Shown in pieces: positions 1-4,726 of a stretch of DNA of 16,370 nucleotides. The stretch's first letter is position 1. Each line of letters begins with the position of its first letter. The notes beneath the pieces are model-generated. The model made no database searches. It had not been told where the DNA came from and saw only the letters and a program-made list of their open reading frames with translations. Source of the DNA: Terriglobia bacterium (GTDB taxonomy: Bacteria > Acidobacteriota > Terriglobia > UBA7540); assembly GCA_020072905.1 (NCBI GenBank), contig JAIQGB010000032.1:1-16370 (forward strand), given 5' to 3'. Made by a program: the position numbers and the translations under genes.

Positions 1-15
1 CTGTTCGATTGATTG

Positions 16-77
16 CCCCGTTTGCGCCCGCGAAGTAAGACCGAGCTTCGGGGTTCGGGGGCGCGGGTGAAACGGGG
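16..77 (+). promoter_or_regulatory. Long nested stem-loop in the leader of the PIG-L gene
   Basis: Bases 16-32 and 62-77 are complementary over about 16 pairs. Positions 16-23 pair with 70-77 (CCCCGTTT with AAACGGGG). One base (G24) is bulged, and 25-32 pair with 62-69 including one G-U pair. The intervening loop contains a second small hairpin, CCGA (41-44) with TCGG (48-51). No T-run follows 77, so it does not look like an ordinary intrinsic terminator. It lies 60 bp before the ATG at 137. It could be an RNA leader structure, the end of an upstream transcript or a protein-binding palindrome; the window edge prevents choosing. The pairing is seen directly, the function is unknown. Confidence 0.45.
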
Positions 78-136
78 AGATTTCCCTCCGCGCCCCCCGA
101 TGCGGGGTCCCGAGACACGAGACTCATTCCAACAAC

Positions 137-913
137 ATGCCCGCACCAACCAGCGTTCTCGCCTTGTTCGCCCATCCTGACGACGCGGAGTTCCTCTGCG
201 CGGGGACGCTCGCGCATCTGGCCGAGCGCGGCGCGAGCATCCACATCGCGACGATGACGGCCGGTGATTGCGGCAGTGCGATCCTGCCAGCGCCGAGAAT
301 CACGCGCATCCGCCGCAATGAGGCCCGTCGCGCCGCCCAGCTTATCGGTGCGCCGTATACGTGTCTTGAGCAGAAAGATCTCTTGGTACTCTACGATGCG
401 CCGACCATCCGCAAAGTCCTCGAGCTGGTGCGGCAGGTGAACCCCGATCTCGTTTTGACGCATTCGCCGGTGGATTACATGGTGGACCACGAGACGACGA
501 GCCGCCTCACCCAGAGCGGTTGCTTTGCCGCCATGGCGCCCAACTTTCGAACGGGCGCCCGACGTCCGGCCAAGGCAACGCGCGCCGTGCCACACCTTTA
601 TTACGCTCAGCCTTTCGGCGGGCGAGACATCTATGGCAACGAAATCCGCTCGCGGGTGTACGTGGACATCGCCTCCACTTACGAGCTCAAAGAGCGCATG
701 CTCGCCTGCCACGAGAGCCAGCAGACCTGGCTGCGCGCGCAGCAGGAAATTTCACGGCCGGAGGATCCTCTGCGCGAAATGGCGGAGCGGGCCGGCGCGC
801 TCTCGGGCTTCCGGCTGGCGGAAGGCTTCCGGCAACACCTGGGACAGGGATTCCCGCAGGGCAATCTGCTCGGGCGGCTCCTCGGCGACCTCGTCCGCGT
901 AGTGGAATCCTAA
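137..913 (+). CDS. PIG-L/LmbE-family zinc-dependent N-deacetylase
   Basis: 258 residues. The family removes N-acetyl groups from sugar-linked substrates (GlcNAc-PI, mycothiol or bacillithiol precursors and others) with a single Zn2+. The diagnostic AHPDDAE motif is at residues 12-18 (ligands H13 and D16, D15 as presumed base), and HSPVDYMVDH at 109-118 supplies the third ligand H118. The RxxE-type segment around residues 56-62 and the C-terminal stretch YELKERMLACHESQ are also typical. The length fits the family. There is no signal peptide, so it should be cytoplasmic. The ATG at 137 begins just before the first beta strand leading to AHPDDAE, but no good Shine-Dalgarno precedes it. It is followed 40 bp later by the decarboxylase, probably in one transcript. 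The substrate cannot be read from sequence, and nothing nearby marks a bacillithiol or mycothiol pathway. Confidence 0.9.
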   Translation: MPAPTSVLALFAHPDDAEFLCAGTLAHLAERGASIHIATMTAGDCGSAILPAPRITRIRRNEARRAAQLIGAPYTCLEQKDLLVLYDAPTIRKVLELVRQVNPDLVLTHSPVDYMVDHETTSRLTQSGCFAAMAPNFRTGARRPAKATRAVPHLYYAQPFGGRDIYGNEIRSRVYVDIASTYELKERMLACHESQQTWLRAQQEISRPEDPLREMAERAGALSGFRLAEGFRQHLGQGFPQGNLLGRLLGDLVRVVES

Positions 914-940
914 GCGACTCACCGTCAGCTCCACCGGACA

Positions 941-949
941 TCAGGGAGG
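941..949 (+). promoter_or_regulatory. Strong Shine-Dalgarno for the decarboxylase
   Basis: The purine-rich CAGGGAGGA ends four bases before the ATG at 954. It is one of the best ribosome-binding sites in the window and fixes this start. Confidence 0.7.
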
Positions 950-953
950 ACTC

Positions 954-2438
954 ATGGCAGAGCCCGTCTCGCTCGAAGAATTGGAAGCGCGAATCCACGA
1001 GGTCTCCCTCGATCTCGACGCCGAAACCATGCGCCGCGCCGGCTACCGCGTTGTGGACTACCTCGTGAAGCGTTTGGCGGAGATTCGGAGCAGCAAACTC
1101 GGCCGGGAGCTCACTCGTGAGGAGACGGAAGAACTGTTGCGCGAGCCGATGCCCGAAGAGCCGGCCGGCTTTGATGCCGTCTTCGACGAATACGCGAGCA
1201 ACGTGGCGCCCAACGCCATCCAGATCGATCATCCGCAATTCTTCGCTTTTATCCCTAGCGCGCCGAGCTTCGTCGGCATGCTCGCGGACGCTCTGGTGGC
1301 CGGGACGAACGTTTTTGCCGGAACGTGGCTGGAATCCTCCGGCCCGAGCCAGGTGGAGATTCTCGTCATCGACTGGTTCAAGGAGATGCTCGGCCTTCCC
1401 GCTGAAGCCGCGGGACTGCTGGTGAGCGGAGGCTCCGTCGCCAACCTGACGGCACTCGCCGTGGCGCGCCACGCGGTGCTTGGCGACGAGACCGCCGACG
1501 CCGTCGTCTACTTCTCCGATCAGACGCACGCCTCGGTGGACCGCGCCTTGCGCCTCCTGGGGATTCACCCCTCACAACTCCGCCGCATTCCGACCGGGCC
1601 GGATCTCGCGCTCGACGTCACGGAGCTTCGCAAGCGCCTCGTCCTCGACCGGAAAGCGGGCCTGCGCCCGTTGGCGGTGATCGCCAATGCCGGGACTACG
1701 AATACGGGCGCCATCGATCCCCTGGCGGAAATCGCCGGCTTGGCGCGCGAGCAGGAACTCTGGTTGCACGTGGATGCGGCCTACGGCGGTTTTGCCGCGC
1801 TCACCACGCGCGGCCGCCGGCTGCCCGACGGGATCGAGCAGGCGGACTCCGTCGTGCTCGACCCTCACAAATGGTTTTACTGCCCCTTCGAGGCCGGCTG
1901 CGTCATCGTGCGCCGAGGCCGCCTGATGCGTGAGACGTTCCACATCTTGCCCGAGTACATGACCGACGTGGCACGAGAAGAGCGTGAGGTGAATTTCTGC
2001 GATTACGGCGTGCAGTTGACGCGAAACTTCCGCGCCCTGAAGGTTTGGATGGCTGTCAAAACGTTCGGAGCCCGGCGAATTCGCGAGGTCATTGACCAGT
2101 GTCTGGACCTCACCGAATACGCTGCCGAACTCTTCCGCCGGTCGCCTCACCTTGAGATCGTTACGCCCCCTTCCCTCGGAGTCTTCACCTTCCGCTATAT
2201 TCCTGAGCGACTCCGCAGCACCGGAACTGAAGCCGAGACGGAGCTGAACCGCTTGAACTTAGACCTCGTCGCCCGGGCCATGGCGAGCCGGGAGATCTTC
2301 CTTTCCTCAACGCGCCTCGGCTCGCGCACGGTGGTCCGCTTTTGTGTGCTCAACCACCGCACGCGAAAGGCGGACATCCGCCAAGCCCTCCGCCAAGTCG
2401 AGCGCTTCGGCCGGGAGGCGGATCAAGCGCTCAGATGA
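954..2438 (+). CDS. PLP-dependent group II (aromatic-L-amino-acid type) decarboxylase
   Basis: 494 residues, a full-length fold-type I enzyme of the Pfam pyridoxal-dependent decarboxylase family. It would decarboxylate an amino acid to the amine in the cytoplasm. Visible signatures: HPQFFAFIPSAPS (93-105) in the substrate region; GLLVSGGSVANLTAL (154-168), which binds the cofactor phosphate; H192 in DQTHASVDRA, the residue that stacks on the PLP ring; HVDAAYGGFA (272-281) with D274 to the pyridine nitrogen; and DPHKW (303-307) with K306 as Schiff-base lysine. DYGVQLTRNFRALKVW (350-365) matches the loop that helps close the active site. Start chosen by the AGGGAGGA site. Substrate preference (Trp, Tyr, DOPA, Phe or another) is not determinable here. 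Some relatives act in other chemistry (aldehyde synthesis), so 'decarboxylase' is the family default. Confidence 0.92.
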   Translation: MAEPVSLEELEARIHEVSLDLDAETMRRAGYRVVDYLVKRLAEIRSSKLGRELTREETEELLREPMPEEPAGFDAVFDEYASNVAPNAIQIDHPQFFAFIPSAPSFVGMLADALVAGTNVFAGTWLESSGPSQVEILVIDWFKEMLGLPAEAAGLLVSGGSVANLTALAVARHAVLGDETADAVVYFSDQTHASVDRALRLLGIHPSQLRRIPTGPDLALDVTELRKRLVLDRKAGLRPLAVIANAGTTNTGAIDPLAEIAGLAREQELWLHVDAAYGGFAALTTRGRRLPDGIEQADSVVLDPHKWFYCPFEAGCVIVRRGRLMRETFHILPEYMTDVAREEREVNFCDYGVQLTRNFRALKVWMAVKTFGARRIREVIDQCLDLTEYAAELFRRSPHLEIVTPPSLGVFTFRYIPERLRSTGTEAETELNRLNLDLVARAMASREIFLSSTRLGSRTVVRFCVLNHRTRKADIRQALRQVERFGREADQALR

Positions 2439-2495
2439 TCTGCTGTCTCCTTAACTTCGGCCCGCCCCGACCCCGCGTCCACCGCAAGTCCTTCC

Positions 2496-2501
2496 TTGAC
2501 A
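2496..2501 (+). promoter_or_regulatory. Consensus -35-like box with no clear -10
   Basis: TTGACA is a perfect sigma70-type -35 hexamer, next to an AT-rich patch (AATATTTTT). No convincing -10 lies 16-18 bp downstream (positions 2518-2524 read CCGATGA), so promoter activity is doubtful. A small hairpin CGCCTC-CGAT-GAGGCG follows at 2513-2528. The stretch 2439-2530 otherwise shows no gene. Confidence 0.2.
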
Positions 2502-2532
2502 ATATTTTTGCACGCCTCCGATGAGGCGGTGA

Positions 2533-2700
2533 CACCTACACGGGCTACCTCCTTTAGTCTCGAAAGTGCGGGCCGCATCGGCTTGGGATTATGTCATGCA
2601 AGTCGGCGGAAAGGGCGCGTTGATCGATTGCAGCACGCGCGGCGTCATCAGATCGCGCGGCACCAAGGAGCACCCCGAAGCGTGGTTGATGTCCTGCTGA
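2533..2700 (+). pseudogene. C-terminal fragment of an unrecognised protein
   Basis: A frame open from 2533 to the TGA at 2698-2700 encodes a C-terminal peptide whose last ~44 residues (from 2566) look protein-like, with the segment GGKGALIDCSTRGVIRS. The frame is closed upstream by a TGA at 2530. The fragment overlaps the start of the B12-radical-SAM remnant (GTG 2682) by 19 bp, an arrangement typical of coupled genes in one operon. I do not recognise the family. It is most likely the tail of a gene whose body has been lost, but chance reading cannot be excluded in GC-rich DNA. Confidence 0.3.
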
Positions 2701-2800
2701 CTCACTCCTACCACCTCTATTACGACCGCAAACAGGCGCGCAAGATGCAGCCGTACCCTCCGCTCGGAACACTTTACGCGGCGGCCCGCTCGCGACATGA
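2682..2800 (+). pseudogene. N-terminal remnant of a B12-binding-domain radical SAM protein
   Basis: From GTG 2682 the frame reads VVDVLLTHSYHLYYDRKQ and continues through MQPYPPLGTLYAAA. This is the characteristic start of cobalamin-binding (B12-binding domain) radical SAM proteins: a beta strand, then the 'PYPPLG-LYLAA' segment. A good Shine-Dalgarno, AAGGAG at 2665-2670, lies 11 bp upstream of the GTG, which supports this as the original start. The similarity stops at 2786. The rest of the cobalamin domain and the whole radical SAM domain (normally another 400-600 residues) are absent. The frame runs on without a stop into an amidohydrolase fragment. It cannot be functional as a radical SAM enzyme. 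Confidence 0.6.
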
Positions 2801-2819
2801 TTCTTCAAGACCGCGAGCG
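2787..2819. repeat. Perfect 8-bp inverted repeat at the fusion junction
   Basis: CGCTCGCG (2787-2794) and CGCGAGCG (2812-2819) are exact inverted repeats separated by 17 bp. They sit precisely where similarity to the B12-radical-SAM N terminus ends and shortly before similarity to the amidohydrolase begins. Short inverted repeats can promote deletion by hairpin formation or template switching. That link is an inference. Confidence 0.55.
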
Positions 2820-3512
2820 AGCGTAGAATTTCGTGTACTGGCGACGGAAGAAATCGCGACCCTGGAGGATGCGGATCCCTTCGATCTGGGCGGCCTTGAC
2901 GCGCGAACGCTCATCATTCACGGGGTCGGCCTTGACGCACCTGGGCGTGCGTTGCTCGAGACGCGCGGTGGAGCGCTGGTGTGGTGCCCGAGTTCGAACG
3001 TCTTTACCCTCGGCCGGACGCTTGACCGTTCGGCCCTGCGTCGCCACCGGCGCGTTGCGCTGGGCAGTGATTCCGCTCTCACGGCAGAGGGGGGCCTGCT
3101 GGACGAGGTCCGTTTCGCGTGCGAGTGCGCGAGATCCTCACCCGAAAAGGCCTTCACGGCGGTGACCAGTGGGACCGACGAGGCTTTGCGTCTCACGGAC
3201 GGCGAGGGCAGCCTGGAACCCGGAGCCGTGGCCGACGCCATCGCGATTCCCGACGCGGGTGAGCCCCCAGCAACAACCCTCTGTAAGTCCTCGTTCCGCG
3301 ATGTTGAATGCGTCATCGTCGGTGGGAAGCCCCGGCTTCTCTCTCCTCGACTGGCCCGCCGACGGGCTCCTGGCTGCGGAGGGGAATTCAGCCGCCTGCT
3401 CATTGATGGAATCAAGCGTCTGCTCGACGCCCCCGCCATTCGTCTCTTCGAGCAAGCCAAAGAGCTTCTGCCGTCAGGGTTCTGTCTGGCTGGCAAGCAG
3501 GTACAGATATGA
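2820..3512 (+). pseudogene. Amidohydrolase, 5'-truncated (C-terminal half only)
   Basis: About 200 residues correspond to the C-terminal half of a metal-dependent amidohydrolase of the cytosine-deaminase/chlorohydrolase (TRZ/ATZ) type. LIIHGVGLD (about 2911-2937) is the barrel strand carrying a metal or active-site His. WCPSSNVFTLGRTLD (about 2983-3027) is the usual next strand. VALGSDSALTAEGGLLDE (about 3055-3108) carries the metal-binding Asp. EPGAVADAIAI (about 3217-3249) is the typical return to the small beta domain, followed by ECVIVGGKPRLL. The N-terminal part with the HxH metal motif is missing, so catalysis should be impossible. The frame is open from 2496 and fuses it to the radical SAM remnant. 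Its TGA (3510-3512) overlaps the ATG of the next gene, a coupling left from an intact operon. Whether the fused protein is made is unknown. Confidence 0.72.
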
Positions 3513-4615
3513 GCGGATCCACAGAACTGGCAACCACCTCGCGCCAACTGGACCAAGCGTCTCGCCACCAGATTCAAGCTCTTCCCATCCTCATCCTCTT
3601 CCCTCACAACCGCTGCAACTGCCGTTGCGTCATGTGCGACATCTGGCGAATCAGGCAGGTGCGGGAGCTGACCGCTCAGGATCTCGAACCGCATCTTGAA
3701 TCAATTCGTCGCCTCGGAGTGCGATGGGTGGTTTTCTCCGGTGGCGAGCCCCACCTGCATTCTGACCTCGGCGCGCTAGCCGAGCCGCTTCGTTCCCTGG
3801 GAATCCGAATAACCCTCCTGACGGCGGGCCTGCTCCTCGAGCGCTACGCCGTCCAGACTGCGCGCATCATTGACGACGTGATCGTCTCGCTCGACGGGCC
3901 GGCACCAATCCATAATCAGATTCGCGGCGTCCCCAGGGCTTTCGAATTGCTCGCCCGCGGCGTTCGCGCCCTCCGCGAACTGCGACCTTCGATGGAGATT
4001 CAGGCGCGATCAACCGTGCAGAAAGCCAACTGCCTGCACCTGCGAGCAACGGTCCGAACGGCGAAAGAGCTGGGCCTGAATTCCGCCTCTTTTCTCGCGG
4101 CGGACTTGACTTCCGAGGCCTTTAACCGGCCAGGGGGCTGGGAACGCGGGCGACAGTTTGCGATCCTTCCCGGCCCGGGCGAAGTCGACCAACTCGAGGG
4201 CGAAATCGAAAGGCTCATCTCGGAACACACCACAGACATCGAGTCCGGCTTTATTGTGGAGAATCCCGATAAGCTGCGCCGCATTGTGCGCCACTTCCGA
4301 GCCCACTTAGGACAGGTCACAGCGGAGCCGCCCCGCTGCAATGCTCCCTGGGTCTCCGCCGTCATCGAGTCGGACGGCACCGTAAGACCTTGCTTCTTCC
4401 ACCGCCCCATCGGCAACATCCGCGAGAGGCCCTTGGTTGACGTTTTGAACGGCGACGAAGCATTGGCCTTCCGGCAGGAACTCAATATCGCCAGCAATCC
4501 TGTCTGCCAGAAGTGCGTTTGCTCGTTATACGTCCCCCCGGAATCACCTTCCTCTCCCGGAGCCGCGGTGGGTGCGGGGGCGAGCCGCCACTTGGGCCGG
4601 CCAGGCCTTTCCTGA
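3509..4615 (+). CDS. Radical SAM protein with C-terminal SPASM/twitch-type cluster domain
   Basis: 368 residues, cytoplasmic. The radical SAM 4Fe-4S motif CNCRCVMC is present with C36, C40 and C43 (CxxxCxxC). FSGGEPHL (76-83) is the SAM-binding GGE motif. A C-terminal cysteine set, C277, C295, C333, C336 and C338, lies around the typical sequence SDGTVRPCFF and GNIRERPLVDVLN, and fits a SPASM/twitch domain with an auxiliary Fe-S cluster. Such enzymes catalyse radical reactions on peptides or small molecules; the substrate is not readable. The last ~25 residues are Pro/Gly/Ser-rich and probably disordered. The ATG at 3509 overlaps the TGA of the amidohydrolase remnant (ATGA), so translation was coupled to it. 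No adjacent RiPP precursor peptide was found. This gene looks intact, whereas the genes that probably shared its operon do not. Confidence 0.85.
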   Translation: MSGSTELATTSRQLDQASRHQIQALPILILFPHNRCNCRCVMCDIWRIRQVRELTAQDLEPHLESIRRLGVRWVVFSGGEPHLHSDLGALAEPLRSLGIRITLLTAGLLLERYAVQTARIIDDVIVSLDGPAPIHNQIRGVPRAFELLARGVRALRELRPSMEIQARSTVQKANCLHLRATVRTAKELGLNSASFLAADLTSEAFNRPGGWERGRQFAILPGPGEVDQLEGEIERLISEHTTDIESGFIVENPDKLRRIVRHFRAHLGQVTAEPPRCNAPWVSAVIESDGTVRPCFFHRPIGNIRERPLVDVLNGDEALAFRQELNIASNPVCQKCVCSLYVPPESPSSPGAAVGAGASRHLGRPGLS

Positions 4616-4668
4616 ACCGTCCAAACAATCGCCCCATTTGCGTCGCCCTCCTGGCGCGCAGGCCGACG

Positions 4669-4674
4669 TATAAT
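4669..4674 (+). promoter_or_regulatory. Perfect -10 box upstream of the Omp85 gene
   Basis: TATAAT, the exact sigma70 -10 consensus, lies in the 111-bp gap before the Omp85 gene and would start transcription near 4681. No clear -35 stands 16-18 bp upstream. A TTGCGT at 4638-4643 is too far (25 bp). The rest of the gap 4616-4726 shows nothing else except AGGGG at 4707-4711, a possible ribosome-binding site. Confidence 0.45.
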
Positions 4675-4726
4675 GGAATTCCGCGTTTGGGGAACGCTGA
4701 GAATTCAGGGGTGACTCCACATCTCT

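Noticed and set aside
687..1568. 293-residue minus-strand open frame
   Set aside because: It lies opposite the deacetylase and decarboxylase, whose catalytic motifs are unmistakable; it shows no family signature.
4629..4645. Similarity of the gap before the Omp85 gene to the leader at 13-31 (shared GCCCC-TTTGCG core)
   Set aside because: The match is only about a dozen bases with mismatches, and the second copy lacks the pairing arm; probably chance.
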